A stretch of 64,000 nucleotides of DNA from Pseudogemmatithrix spongiicola (GCF_030623445.1 NZ_CP130613.1:2418001-2482000), one strand, 5' to 3'; shown: positions 7,905 through 18,367, counted from the stretch's first letter. Numbers and translations are program-made. The notes: generated by a model not told the origin, from the letters alone.

Positions 7905-8867
7905 ATGCGCCGCCTGCTGAGCCTGCTGCTTCTCTGTTCGGTCACCGGACTTGCCCGCACCGTTGCCGCGCAGGCGCCGGGACCGGCGCGCCCGGCCACC
8001 CTCGGTCTCCAGGCCAACATCACCTTCCTCTACTACCGCGACATCCCGCGCGCGCAGCGCTTCTATGAGGACGTGCTTGGACTCACGCTCACGGTGGATC
8101 AGGGCTACTCCAAGATCTACCGCGTCTCCCCGACGTCGTACGTCGGCCTCGTGGACGAGTCGCAGGGCTTACACCGCGCCGCACCGCAGAAGCCCGTGAC
8201 GCTGAGCTTCGTGACGGCCGAGGTGGACCAGTGGTACGCGTACCTGCGCGGCCGCGGCGTGGAGATGGTGCACGAGCTCGCCGACGGCCGCCGGCAGCCC
8301 ACGCGTGGCTTCGTGGCCAAGGATCCCGAGGGCTACTATCTCGAGTTCGAGACCTTCCGCGACGACCCGCAGAACGCGACCATCCGGCCGCAGCTGGCGC
8401 TGTCCCCCGGCGGTGGCCTGCAGCGCGACGCGACGCTCTACGTGGAAGACTTCCTCAAGCGCTACCTCGGCCAGTTCGACGCCTCGCGGGAGCATCCCGA
8501 AGGCTGGAACCCGCTCACGGTGCTGCGTGACGACCTCTCGCCGACGCTGATGCGTGCGCTCCAGGAGGACCGCGATGCGGCCGTGGCCAACGACGAGGAG
8601 ATTGTTGGGCTCGACTTCGATCCGTTCATCAATGCCCAGGACGTCTGCGACGGGATGGAATCGCGTGCGGCCGTCGCGACTGACACCACGATGGACGTTG
8701 CGGTGTATGACCGCTGCGACTGGGGACACCCGCTGGTTCCGGACGTGATCTACGTGTTGCAGCGTCGCGGCAACCGTTGGATCATTGCCGACATCCGCTA
8801 CGCGGGCGGCCAGTCGCTCCTCGAAGTCCTCGCCTACTACGCCGAACAACGGAAGCAACCCCAATGA
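7905..8867 (+). CDS. Secreted VOC-domain protein fused to a DUF3828-like domain
   Basis: 320 residues from the ATG at 7905, with a signal peptide (MRRLLSLLLLCSVTGLART..AQA). Residues about 30-155 form a vicinal-oxygen-chelate/glyoxalase-type fold: ITFLYYRDIPRAQRFYEDVLGL and later AKDPEGYYLEFETF. The rest begins FLKRYLGQFDAS and contains GLDFDPFINAQDVCDGM and GNRWIIADIRY, typical of the periplasmic DUF3828 family. The combination of the two domains is unusual. An in-frame upstream ATG at 7878 is possible. The stop overlaps the ATG of the SIMPL gene. Confidence 0.8.
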   Translation: MRRLLSLLLLCSVTGLARTVAAQAPGPARPATLGLQANITFLYYRDIPRAQRFYEDVLGLTLTVDQGYSKIYRVSPTSYVGLVDESQGLHRAAPQKPVTLSFVTAEVDQWYAYLRGRGVEMVHELADGRRQPTRGFVAKDPEGYYLEFETFRDDPQNATIRPQLALSPGGGLQRDATLYVEDFLKRYLGQFDASREHPEGWNPLTVLRDDLSPTLMRALQEDRDAAVANDEEIVGLDFDPFINAQDVCDGMESRAAVATDTTMDVAVYDRCDWGHPLVPDVIYVLQRRGNRWIIADIRYAGGQSLLEVLAYYAEQRKQPQ

Positions 8868-9586
8868 CGCTCGACCGCAACAATTCGATCATCCTCGCCG
8901 TGGGCATCGCGCTTGGCGGGCTGCTGGCCGGCCATGGCGTGGTGCGCGCCAAGGCCGCCGAGCGCTACGTGACGGTGAAGGGCGTGGCGGAGCGCGAGGC
9001 GGTGGCGGATCTCGCGATCTGGCCCCTGCGCATCGTCGCCGCGGAAGATGACCTCGGGCGCGCCAACAGCGACCTGCAATCCAGCGTGACGCGCATCAAG
9101 CGCTTCCTCGCGCGGCACGGCGTGGACACCACGCAGATCACGCTGCAGGACTTCGCCGTCCGCGACAAGCAGGCGCAGGAGTACGGCGGGCAGATCGGCG
9201 GGCCGCGCTATCTCATCACGCAGACGGTGCTCGTACGCTCGACGCAGCCGGAAGTGGTGGCGGCGGCGAGCCAGCGCGTCGCCGAGCTCGTGAACGAGGG
9301 CGTGGTGCTCTCGAGCGGCGAGCAGTACGGCAACGGCGGACCGACGTTCGTGTTCACGGGCCTGAACGCGCTCAAGCCCGAGATGATCGCGCAGGCCACG
9401 GCACGCGCACGCGAAGCCGCCCAGCAATTCGCCGAGGATGCCGGCTCGTCGCTGGGCGGGATTCGCCAGGCCAATCAGGGGTACTTCGAGATCCTGCCGC
9501 GCGACCAGGCGATGGGCATCGGCGAGGCGAGCCAGGTGAAGAAGACGATCCGCGTGGTCGCGACGGTGGAGTACCTGCTGAAGTAG
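8864..9586 (+). CDS. SIMPL domain (DUF541) protein
   Basis: 240 residues; the ATG at 8864 overlaps the previous stop (ATGA), pointing to translational coupling. A single N-terminal hydrophobic segment (NNSIILAVGIALGGLLAGHG) serves as signal anchor, followed by YVTVKGVAEREAVADLAIW, the start of the SIMPL/DUF541 fold, and by LARHGVDTTQITLQDF and a C-terminal VKKTIRVVATVEYLL. The family is periplasmic or outer membrane associated; some members affect oxidative or mechanical stress responses. No specific role can be stated. Confidence 0.88.
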   Translation: MTLDRNNSIILAVGIALGGLLAGHGVVRAKAAERYVTVKGVAEREAVADLAIWPLRIVAAEDDLGRANSDLQSSVTRIKRFLARHGVDTTQITLQDFAVRDKQAQEYGGQIGGPRYLITQTVLVRSTQPEVVAAASQRVAELVNEGVVLSSGEQYGNGGPTFVFTGLNALKPEMIAQATARAREAAQQFAEDAGSSLGGIRQANQGYFEILPRDQAMGIGEASQVKKTIRVVATVEYLLK

Positions 9587-9588
9587 CG

Positions 9589-10038
9589 CTAGGGCTTCGG
9601 GAGCACCGGGCCCTGGGCGTCGATCGGTGGCGCGGCGGCCGCGGGGCCCATTCCCAGCCCGACGATCTTGCCCTCGCTGTCCAGCACGACCCGGAACAGG
9701 AAGTCGTCGGGAAACTCCGTCATCTTGGATGTGCGCCAGTACTGCCGCGCGCCGTTGCGCAGGTTCCAGCGCTCCTCCACGACCTGCGTCTCGCCGCCTG
9801 CGCGAAGGCTCAGCTGCGTGAGGCCCTGCACGATGCCGTCACGGCCGCCGAGATCCGCGATGACCTCGGGCGTCATCATGCGCATCAGGCTATCGGCCTG
9901 AATCGCGTAGAAGTAGCGCGCCGCGCGGCGGGCGATGTCGAGCGAGTCCTGCGGCAAGGCTTGCTGCGCCTGCAGCGGCGCGGCTCCTGCCAAGAGCGCG
10001 GCGGCGACCAGCGCGATGCGGTACGGACGTCCAGACAT
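9589..10038 (-). CDS. Secreted small protein, possibly NTF2-like (DUF3887/DUF4019 type)
   Basis: 149 residues from the ATG at 10038 (an in-frame upstream codon at 10074 would bury the signal peptide), with a signal peptide MSGRPYRIALVAAALLAG..LQAQ. The pattern ARRAARYFYAIQADSLMRMMTPEVIADLGG, then ARQYWRTSKM, then FLFRVVLDSEGKIVGLGMGP resembles NTF2-like periplasmic proteins in which a growth-and-damage cavity fold follows the signal. The C terminus is Pro-rich. Function unknown. It ends three bases from the convergent SIMPL gene and lies downstream of argG, separated from it by a hairpin. Confidence 0.7.
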   Translation of the reverse strand: MSGRPYRIALVAAALLAGAAPLQAQQALPQDSLDIARRAARYFYAIQADSLMRMMTPEVIADLGGRDGIVQGLTQLSLRAGGETQVVEERWNLRNGARQYWRTSKMTEFPDDFLFRVVLDSEGKIVGLGMGPAAAAPPIDAQGPVLPKP

Positions 10039-10059
10039 GGCACACTCCGGGAAATGCGA

Positions 10060-10089
10060 AGGGCTGCGTGGCATCGCCTACGCAGCCCT
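10060..10089 (-). terminator. Terminator-like hairpin after argG
   Basis: Perfect 10-base stem, AGGGCTGCGT at 10060-10069 and ACGCAGCCCT at 10080-10089, with a 10-base loop, about 26 bases past the argG stop on the minus strand and before the next start at 10038. A short T-containing stretch follows on the minus strand. Confidence 0.6.
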
Positions 10090-10114
10090 CCCCCTCTCCG
10101 GTTTCGTGCGGCGC

Positions 10115-11551
<1,437 letters not shown>

Positions 11552-11569
11552 TCACTCGCGAGCCAGCCG

Positions 11570-12724
11570 ATGCCCCGCCCCCTTCGTGATTCGCTACTCG
11601 TGCTCGCGGCGTCTCTTGCAGTCGGCTGTAGCGGCCCCTCAGGGCCGACGCAGGTAGTGTACGCGTGGACCGCAGGTGCAGACAGCAGCGCGGCCGACTT
11701 TCTGGCGGTCGTGGACGTCGACAGCGGCAGCCCGACGTATGGTGAGGTGCTACAGCGCGTCGAGGTCCCGGGGCGCGGCAACCGCCCGCACCACAGCGAG
11801 CACGAGCTCGCGGGCGACGGCCGGCTCTTCGTAAACGGCTTCGCGAGCGGCCAGAGCTGGGTCTTCGACGTAAGCGATCGTACGCAACCGCGCATCGTCA
11901 CGCAGTTCGGTGATATGGCGGGTTACTCGCACCCACATTCCTTCATCAGACTGCCGAACGGCAACGTGCTCGGCACGTTCCAGATGCAGCATCTGAACAA
12001 GGGCATGCGCCCCGGCGGACTCGTCGAACTCACCCCCGACGGGGCCGTCGTGCGCGCCTCGGCACCGCAGCCGTCGTCCGTGACCGCCGCGACCCGTGTG
12101 TACTCGGGCGCAGTCGTGGAAGCGCTCGACCGCATCGTGACGACCACCACCGACATGGACGGCGACGATCCCGCGTCCCGCCAGGTCCAAGTGTGGCGAC
12201 TGTCGGACCTGACATTGCTGCACACCATCACGCTGGCAGACGGGCCGCGTGGCGGCGAGGGGATGTACACGGCGGAGCCACGCCTGCTCGGCGACGGCAG
12301 GACGGTCTTGGTCTCCACCTTCGCTTGCGGGCTTTACCTGATGCAGGGCCTTGAGAGCGAGCGCCCGAGCGCCGAGCTCGTGGCGTCGTTTCCGGAGAAG
12401 GACCGGACGAACTGTGCGATTCCCGCAGTCGTCGGCGACTACTACCTCGTGACGGTGCCGGCGTACTCCGCCGTGGTCGCCCTCGACATCTCGAACCCCG
12501 GCGCGCCGCGCGAGGTCTCACGCGCCGTGTTTGATAGCACGGATGTCCCGCATTGGCTGTCGGTCTCGCCCGACCGGCGGCGCGTGGTGGTGACCGGATA
12601 CGCGACGATGCAAACGCGGGTGGAGCTGCTGTCGTTCGACCCGGCCACGGGCGCGCTTGGCAAGCAGCGCACGATCGCCGACGTCGGCGGCATCCCGCAC
12701 GGCGCGGTCTTCAGCCGTCCCTGA
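11570..12724 (+). CDS. Lipoprotein resembling selenium-binding protein / methanethiol oxidase
   Basis: 384 residues. The N terminus MPRPLRDSLLVLAASLAVGC is a lipoprotein signal with a lipobox (AVGC). The mature protein looks like a seven-bladed propeller. ADFLAVVDVDSGSPTYGEVLQRV and the following NRPHHSEHEL resemble the SBP56/MTO family (there LATVDVDP.SPTY..V....P...DE.HH). GYSHPHSFIRLPNGNVLGTFQ and LSVSPDRRRVVVTGY fit the same fold. His residues in HHSEHE and HPH could bind copper as in methanethiol oxidase. Overall similarity is partial, so a generic lipoprotein propeller remains possible. The APC permease follows after 24 bases. Confidence 0.68.
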   Translation: MPRPLRDSLLVLAASLAVGCSGPSGPTQVVYAWTAGADSSAADFLAVVDVDSGSPTYGEVLQRVEVPGRGNRPHHSEHELAGDGRLFVNGFASGQSWVFDVSDRTQPRIVTQFGDMAGYSHPHSFIRLPNGNVLGTFQMQHLNKGMRPGGLVELTPDGAVVRASAPQPSSVTAATRVYSGAVVEALDRIVTTTTDMDGDDPASRQVQVWRLSDLTLLHTITLADGPRGGEGMYTAEPRLLGDGRTVLVSTFACGLYLMQGLESERPSAELVASFPEKDRTNCAIPAVVGDYYLVTVPAYSAVVALDISNPGAPREVSRAVFDSTDVPHWLSVSPDRRRVVVTGYATMQTRVELLSFDPATGALGKQRTIADVGGIPHGAVFSRP

Positions 12725-12748
12725 GCGACGTTCCGCACTGTCCCGTCG

Positions 12749-14062
12749 ATGACGCGCGCTCCACAATCGGATCCGCAGCCCACGCTGCGAAGCTTCGGCT
12801 TGGCCTCCGCCACTGCCGTGTTGATCTCCAATATGGTCGGCACCGGCGTGTTCACCTCGCTGGGCTTCCAGGTGGTGGACCTCTCGAGCGGTTTCGCGCT
12901 GCTCGCGCTCTGGGCGGTCGGCGGCTTGCTCGCCCTGAGCGGGGCGCTGTGCTACGCGGAGTTGGGCGCGATGTACCCGCGCTCGGGCGGCGAGTACGTG
13001 TACCTCACCGAGGCCTGGTCGCCGCGGCTGGGGTTCATCGGCGGATTCGTCTCGATGACGGCCGGCTTCGCCGCGCCAATCGCCATCGCCGCGATGGCGT
13101 TCGGCCGCTACGCGGCGCAGGTGCTGCCCGTGGCGCCGATGCTGGCCACGGCGGCCGTGCTCGCGCTCGTCGCCGTGGTGCAATGGAGCGGCGTCTCGTT
13201 GGCGCGTCAGTTCCAGGTGGCGACCACCGGCAGCACACTGCTGATCATTGCCGCATTCATCGTCACCGGGCTCGTGATCGGGCCGGTGGAGCCGCTGTCG
13301 TTCGCGCCGGACGCGGAGGCGTTCCGGCAGATCGCCACGGCGCCGTTCGCGATCTCGCTCATCTACGTCGTGTACGCGTACACGGGGTGGAATGCGATCG
13401 GCTACGTGGCCGGCGAGGTCGCGGAGCCCCAGCGCACGATTCCGCGCGCCGTCGTGGGCGCCGTGCTGCTGGTCGCGCTGCTCTACCTCACGCTGCACTT
13501 CGTGTTCCTGCGCACCGTGCCGCTCGACGCGCTGCGCGGCACGGTGGAGGTGGCCTCCCTCTCGGCCACGCGCATCCTCGGCGTCGCCGGCGGCCGCGTG
13601 ATGAGCGCGCTCATCGCACTGGTGCTCGTGGCGACGATCAGCGGATTCCTACTCGCCGGCTCGCGCGTGACGCAGGCGGTGGGCGAGGGCACGGCGCGTC
13701 TGGCCTGGCTGGGTGCGCGCGGCGGCGATGGCGTCCCGCGGCGCGCGCTGGCGCTGCAACTCGCGCTGATCGCACTGCTCATCGCCACCGCGAGCTTCGA
13801 GACCGTGCTGGCCTACGCGGGCATCGTGCTCAACCTGATGAACCTGCTCGCGGTGGCCGGCCTCATGAAGCTGCGGCGCGCGGCGCCGGCGCTGGCCCGT
13901 CCATTCCGCACGCCGCTCTATCCCCTCGTGCCGCTCACCTTCGCCGCGCTGTCGACCTGGATGATCGCCTTCGTCATCTGGCAGCGGCCCAGCGTGATCC
14001 TCGCCGCGCTCGGCACGCTCGTCGCGGGCTCGGCGCTCTATTCCTTCGTGTCGCGTCGCTGA
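12749..14062 (+). CDS. APC-family amino acid permease
   Basis: 437 residues, about twelve membrane spans. The first span carries the APC signature ATAVLISNMVGTGVF, followed by GGLLALSGALCYAELGAMYPRSGGEYVYL, typical of amino-acid/polyamine transporters that use an ion gradient. Substrate unknown. Its last 25 bases overlap the 3' end of the convergent DUF808 gene (stop of that gene at 14038). It probably sits in one transcript with the lipoprotein gene upstream. Confidence 0.92.
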   Translation: MTRAPQSDPQPTLRSFGLASATAVLISNMVGTGVFTSLGFQVVDLSSGFALLALWAVGGLLALSGALCYAELGAMYPRSGGEYVYLTEAWSPRLGFIGGFVSMTAGFAAPIAIAAMAFGRYAAQVLPVAPMLATAAVLALVAVVQWSGVSLARQFQVATTGSTLLIIAAFIVTGLVIGPVEPLSFAPDAEAFRQIATAPFAISLIYVVYAYTGWNAIGYVAGEVAEPQRTIPRAVVGAVLLVALLYLTLHFVFLRTVPLDALRGTVEVASLSATRILGVAGGRVMSALIALVLVATISGFLLAGSRVTQAVGEGTARLAWLGARGGDGVPRRALALQLALIALLIATASFETVLAYAGIVLNLMNLLAVAGLMKLRRAAPALARPFRTPLYPLVPLTFAALSTWMIAFVIWQRPSVILAALGTLVAGSALYSFVSRR

Positions 14063-14997
14063 GCGGCGGGCTGGAGCCGGCGTCGCACGAGGCCAACGAC
14101 GCCCAGCAGGCCCACGACGAGACCGCCGGCCACGATGCCGACCAGCGCGTCGGCAAGCAGTTTCACGACGCCGCCCGCAGGTCCCGCCGCGTGCTCCACG
14201 CTCGCGACGAGCTGCTCGATGGCGGGAACGCCGTGCGCCACGATGCTGCCGCCGACGAGGAACATCGCCGCCGTGCCGACCACCGATAGCGTGCGCATGA
14301 GCCACGGCGCCATCCGCAGGATCGCGGCGCCGAAGGCGCGGCTCGACGCCGCCGCTGGGTTGTCGCCCGCGGCGCGCAGCAGCTGCAGGCCGAGGTCGTC
14401 GAGCTTGACGATGCCCGCGACCAAGCCGTAGACCAACACCGTGATGCCGATGGCGATGGCGCTCAGCGCAGCGATCTGCTGGCCAATCGGCGCATCAGCC
14501 ATCGTGCCCAGCGCGATGACGACGATCTCCGCCGAGAGGATGAAGTCGGTGCGGATGGCCCCACGGATACGGCCGCGCTCAAGCGCGACGACGTCCACCG
14601 CGGGATTCACCAAGGCCGCCGCCATCGTCGCGCGCGCCGCCTTGTCCTCGGGCGTCGGAGCGCGATGCGCGACCTTGTGCCAGACCTTCTCGAATCCCTC
14701 GTAACACAGGAAGATGCCGCCGACCATGAGCAGCGGCACGATCAGCCGCGGCGCGAAGGCGCTGATCAGCAACGCCGCCGGGACGAGGATGAGCTTGTTT
14801 ACGAAGGAGCCCTTCGCCACGGCCCAGACCACGGGAATCTCGCGGTCGGGCGTGAAGCCCGTCACCTGCTCCGCGTTCAATGCGAGGTCGTCACCGACGA
14901 CACCGGAGGTCTTCTTGACGGCGACCTTGCTGAGCACGGCGACGTCGTCGAGCAGCGTCGTGATGTCGTCGAGGAGGGCGAGGAGACTGGAAGCCAT
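14038..14997 (-). CDS. DUF808 (YedI-type) membrane protein
   Basis: 319 residues from the ATG at 14997 (the longer in-frame reading back to 15225 has no membrane or family features in its extra part). It starts MASSLLALLDDITTLLDDVAVLSKVAVKKTSGVVGDDLALN, the conserved beginning of the DUF808 family, and continues with several membrane spans, GGIFLCYEGFEKVWHK and GAIRTDFILSAEIVVIALG. Inner membrane, function unknown. Divergent from ybjQ-like 15101, with about 100 bases between that must hold both promoters. Confidence 0.92.
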   Translation of the reverse strand: MASSLLALLDDITTLLDDVAVLSKVAVKKTSGVVGDDLALNAEQVTGFTPDREIPVVWAVAKGSFVNKLILVPAALLISAFAPRLIVPLLMVGGIFLCYEGFEKVWHKVAHRAPTPEDKAARATMAAALVNPAVDVVALERGRIRGAIRTDFILSAEIVVIALGTMADAPIGQQIAALSAIAIGITVLVYGLVAGIVKLDDLGLQLLRAAGDNPAAASSRAFGAAILRMAPWLMRTLSVVGTAAMFLVGGSIVAHGVPAIEQLVASVEHAAGPAGGVVKLLADALVGIVAGGLVVGLLGVVGLVRRRLQPAAQRRDTKE

Positions 14998-15100
14998 GGC
15001 TAGAAAGCAAGCTTTTGCCTGACACAGGGCAAGTGCCGTCGCCGTAGTTTTCCGGTACGCCGCACGCCGCGGCGTCGCCACCGGGAGGAAGCGCAGCGCC

Positions 15101-15424
15101 ATGCTCGTCGTCACCACCGATACCATCGAAGGCCGCCCCGTCAAGAAGACCCTCGGACTCGTCTCCGGCGAGGCCATCCTCGGCGCGAACATCTTTCGCG
15201 ACTTCTTCGCCGGTATCCGCGACATCGTCGGCGGACGATCGGCGGCCTACGAGGAGGAGCTGCGCAAGGCGAAGGACATTGCCATCGCCGAAATGCGCCA
15301 GCAGGCGGCGGAAATGGGCGCCAACGCCGTCGTCGGCGTGGACCTGGACTACGAGAACATCACCGTAGGACAGACAGGCGGGATGCTCATGGTGAGCGCG
15401 AGCGGGACGGCAGTCGTCGTGTAG
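15101..15424 (+). CDS. YbjQ/UPF0145-family protein
   Basis: 107 residues with the whole family pattern: [90 protein letters not shown]-like ribosome site (GGGAGGA) lies upstream of the ATG. The family forms small ring oligomers and was once called heavy-metal binding; its function is unproven. Cytoplasmic. Followed by a short GC hairpin. Confidence 0.94.
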   Translation: MLVVTTDTIEGRPVKKTLGLVSGEAILGANIFRDFFAGIRDIVGGRSAAYEEELRKAKDIAIAEMRQQAAEMGANAVVGVDLDYENITVGQTGGMLMVSASGTAVVV

Positions 15425-15433
15425 GCGGAATCG

Positions 15434-15449
15434 GCCCCCAGCAGGGGGC
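15434..15449 (+). terminator. Short GC hairpin after the YbjQ-like gene
   Basis: Six-base stem GCCCCC/GGGGGC with an AGCA loop, nine bases past the stop at 15424. No T-run follows; a weak terminator at best. Confidence 0.3.
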
Positions 15450-15569
15450 AGCTCGGCCCCGCCGCAACGCGGCTCGGCCCGCATGAAACCCTGCCCCCTC
15501 GGTCGCTGTAGATTACGAACGGCCAACCCCGGCAGCCCGCGGGGTGTCTATCCTAATTGCTAGGACTCG

Positions 15570-16253
15570 ATGCGCACGTCTCTCTCTCTCCTCCCGCTGC
15601 TCGCCCTCGTCGCGGTGGCTGCCTGCGCCCCACAGGGCGGCGTGGCGACCGGCCCGACGCCGATGACTGAGGCCGATCGTGTCCGTGCCGACTCCATCCG
15701 GCTGCCGTACACGGATGCCGACGTCACATTCATGACCGAGATGATCGGGCACCACGCCCAGGCGATCCTCATCTCGCGGTGGGTCCCCAGTCACACGGAC
15801 GATGCGGAGATGCGGACGCTCGCCGCCCGCATCATCAATGCCCAGACCGACGACATCGCCCTCATGCGCCGCTGGCTGGCCGAGCGCGGCAAGCCGGTGC
15901 CCAGCGTGACACCCGACGGCGTGCTCGTGCCGCCTCCCGCCGACCCGAACGACGAACACGCGGGGCACGACATGGGCGGGCACGACCATTCGATGATGGC
16001 CGGCATGCTCACGCCGGCGCAGCTCACCGAGCTCGACGCCGCACGCGGCGACCAGTTCAACATCCTGTTCCTCCAGCGGATGATCAACCACCACCGGGGC
16101 GCGGTCACGATGGTGCAGACGCTCATCCGCGACGGCGGCGCGATCGACGAGACCGTGTTCCGCTTCGCCGCCGACGTCGAGGTGGACCAGTCCACCGAGA
16201 TCCGGCGCATGCTCACCATGCTCCTCGAGCGCGACGGGCTCCCGCCCGCATGA
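15570..16253 (+). CDS. DUF305-domain lipoprotein
   Basis: 227 residues. Signal peptide with lipobox: MRTSLSLLPLLALVAVAAC. The DUF305 fold shows as two similar halves, FMTEMIGHHAQAILIS and FLQRMINHHRGAVTMV, each with the HH pair that gives this ferritin-like family potential metal sites. Between them lies a His/Met-rich linker (DEHAGHDMGGHDHSMM), suited to copper or silver. Periplasmic, membrane-anchored. Separated by 44 bases from the LVIVD-repeat gene, very likely the same operon. Confidence 0.9.
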   Translation: MRTSLSLLPLLALVAVAACAPQGGVATGPTPMTEADRVRADSIRLPYTDADVTFMTEMIGHHAQAILISRWVPSHTDDAEMRTLAARIINAQTDDIALMRRWLAERGKPVPSVTPDGVLVPPPADPNDEHAGHDMGGHDHSMMAGMLTPAQLTELDAARGDQFNILFLQRMINHHRGAVTMVQTLIRDGGAIDETVFRFAADVEVDQSTEIRRMLTMLLERDGLPPA

Positions 16254-16297
16254 CTTTGCAGTTCCCCCAGCAGGATCACCAACAGCAGAGGGTTCCG

Positions 16298-18310
16298 ATG
16301 AAGCAGATGTTCCATCGGGCCGCGCTGGCCGCCGCTGCGATCGTTGTCGCCGCGTGCACCCAGCAGCCGGTCCAGACCTCACCCGCCACGACCCAGTCGA
16401 ACAGCCAGCTGCGCGGCCCGACGGGTACGCGATTCCAGAACGACGCCCGCGTCGGACTCTCCGCCGGCCTCTTCGACGCCGGTGTCGCCACCAGCGGCAT
16501 GCGCGTCGTCGCGTCCGCGCGCTCGCCCGAGGGCTTCCTCGGCATCACGAACTCCGACCTGGCCTTCAGCGGCAACTACGTCATCCAGGGCAACTACAAC
16601 GGCCCGGTGATCTGGGACATTTCGAACCCGGCCAACCCGACGCTCGTCGCCGCGGTGACCTGCCCGGCCTCGCAGAACGACGTCTCGGTCTACGGCAAGC
16701 TGCTGTTCCTCTCGGCCGAGGCCTTCAACGGCCGCACCGACTGCGGCACGCAGGCCCCGACCGGCCAGTCGAACCCGGCCCGCTTCCGCGGCGTCCGCGT
16801 CTTCGACATCTCCGACATCCGCAACCCGAAGCTCGTCGCCGGCGTGCAGACCTGCCGCGGCTCGCACACGCACACCGTGGTCGAGAATCCGCGTGACCGC
16901 GAGAACATCTACATCTACGTCTCCGGCTCGGCGCCGATCCGCCCGGGCAGCGAGCTCGAAGGCTGCACCACCGACGATCCCGCGCAGAACCCGAACTCGT
17001 CGCTGCTCAAGATCGAGATCATCAAGGTGCCGCTCAACAACCCGGCGGCCGCCGCGATCGTGAACCGCGCCGACATCTTCACCGGCCTCACCGAGTCGGC
17101 CTCGCACGGCCCGACGGAAGCCGAGCGCCGCGTCGCCATCACCCGCGCCGACTCGGCGCGCCGCGCCGGTGGCTTCGTCGCCCAGAATCCGCAGACGAAC
17201 CTGCCGATCATCCTGAATCCGAACTTCGTCCGCGCGCAGCTCGACTCGCTCGTGCGTGCGCGTGGCGGCTCCGGCGCGCCGACCGGTGCCGACAGCACCG
17301 CGCTGCGCACCGACCTGCAGAGCATCGTGAACCGCCTCTTCGGGCAGGGCGCGCAGCCCGGTGGCCCGATCGGCCGCGGTCAGCAGTGCCATGACATCAC
17401 GGTCTATCCGGCCCTCGGACTCGCCGGCGGCGCCTGCGAAGGCCACGGCATCCTGCTCGACATCTCCAACCCCGAGCGCCCGGTCCGCATCGATGCGGTC
17501 GCCGACTCGAACTTCGCCTACTGGCACTCGGCCACCTTCTCCAACGACGGCTCGAAGATCCTCTTCTCCGACGAGTGGGGCGGCGGCGGCGCGCCGAAGT
17601 GCCGCGACACCGACAACTACGAGTGGGGCTCGAACGCGATTTTCCGCATCGAGAACCGCAAGATGATCTTCGAGAGCTACTACAAGATCCCGACCGTGCA
17701 GACGGCGCAGGAGAACTGCGTCGCCCACAACGGTTCGCTGGTGCCGGTGCCGGGCCGCGACATCATGGTGCAGTCCTGGTACCAGGGCGGCGTCTCGGTG
17801 TTCGACTGGACCGACCCGAAGAACCCGCAGGAGATCGCCTTCTTCGACCGCGGTCCGGTCGATGCCAACCGTCCGTCGATGGGCGGTGCCTGGTCCACGT
17901 ACTGGTACAACGGCGCGATCTACTCGTCCGAGATCGCCCGTGGCCTCGACGTCGCCGAGCTCACGCCGACGCAGTACCTGACGCAGAACGAGATCGATGC
18001 GGCCAAGACGGTCCGCTTCAACGAGTTCAACGCGCAGGGTCAGCCGCAGCTCAACTGGCCGCCGAGCTTCGCGCTCGCCAAGGCCTTCCTCGACCAGGCT
18101 GAGCGCAACAACTGCCTCTCGGCCTCGCGCGTGGGGGAAGTCCGCACGGCCATCGCGGCCGCCGAGCGCACGACGGGCACGGCGCGTCAGCAGGCGCTGC
18201 AGGCACTGGCCGGCACGCTCAACCGCGATGCCAGCAACAGCTGCGACAACAACAAGAACCAGCAGCTCCAGCGCGCGCTCCAGCAGCTCGCGGGCGTGAC
18301 GATCTCGTAA
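16298..18310 (+). CDS. LVIVD-repeat lipoprotein
   Basis: 670 residues from the ATG at 16298. Lipoprotein signal (MKQMFHRAALAAAAIVVAAC). At least four LVIVD-type propeller repeats: GPVIWDISNPANPTLVA, GVRVFDISDIRNPKLVA, GILLDISNPERPVRID and GVSVFDWTDPKNPQEIA. An Ala/Arg-rich insert sits near residues 260-350, and a helical tail of about 110 residues ends the protein. It uses almost only C- or G-ending favoured codons, which suggests strong expression. Periplasmic or surface exposed; ligand unknown. Linked to the DUF305 lipoprotein just upstream and closed by a strong hairpin. Confidence 0.85.
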   Translation: MKQMFHRAALAAAAIVVAACTQQPVQTSPATTQSNSQLRGPTGTRFQNDARVGLSAGLFDAGVATSGMRVVASARSPEGFLGITNSDLAFSGNYVIQGNYNGPVIWDISNPANPTLVAAVTCPASQNDVSVYGKLLFLSAEAFNGRTDCGTQAPTGQSNPARFRGVRVFDISDIRNPKLVAGVQTCRGSHTHTVVENPRDRENIYIYVSGSAPIRPGSELEGCTTDDPAQNPNSSLLKIEIIKVPLNNPAAAAIVNRADIFTGLTESASHGPTEAERRVAITRADSARRAGGFVAQNPQTNLPIILNPNFVRAQLDSLVRARGGSGAPTGADSTALRTDLQSIVNRLFGQGAQPGGPIGRGQQCHDITVYPALGLAGGACEGHGILLDISNPERPVRIDAVADSNFAYWHSATFSNDGSKILFSDEWGGGGAPKCRDTDNYEWGSNAIFRIENRKMIFESYYKIPTVQTAQENCVAHNGSLVPVPGRDIMVQSWYQGGVSVFDWTDPKNPQEIAFFDRGPVDANRPSMGGAWSTYWYNGAIYSSEIARGLDVAELTPTQYLTQNEIDAAKTVRFNEFNAQGQPQLNWPPSFALAKAFLDQAERNNCLSASRVGEVRTAIAAAERTTGTARQQALQALAGTLNRDASNSCDNNKNQQLQRALQQLAGVTIS

Positions 18311-18331
18311 GTCCGTCAGTTCCGTTCGACC

Positions 18332-18367
18332 CGACGCCCCCGCGACCGGATGGTCGCGGGGGCGTCG
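18332..18367 (+). terminator. Strong hairpin ending the DUF305/LVIVD operon
   Basis: Perfect 16-base stem, CGACGCCCCCGCGACC at 18332-18347 with GGTCGCGGGGGCGTCG at 18352-18367, and a GGAT tetraloop, 21 bases after the stop. The most stable hairpin I noticed in the window; no U-tract follows. Confidence 0.75.

Noticed and set aside
12553-14289. A 578-residue plus-strand frame crossing three genes
   Set aside because: Runs out of frame through the lipoprotein end, the APC permease and the DUF808 gene; the translation is Arg/Ala-rich and without domains.
15001-15100. A riboswitch or RNA element before the YbjQ-like gene
   Set aside because: Only short palindromes (AAAGC..GCTTT) seen; nothing that fits a known class.
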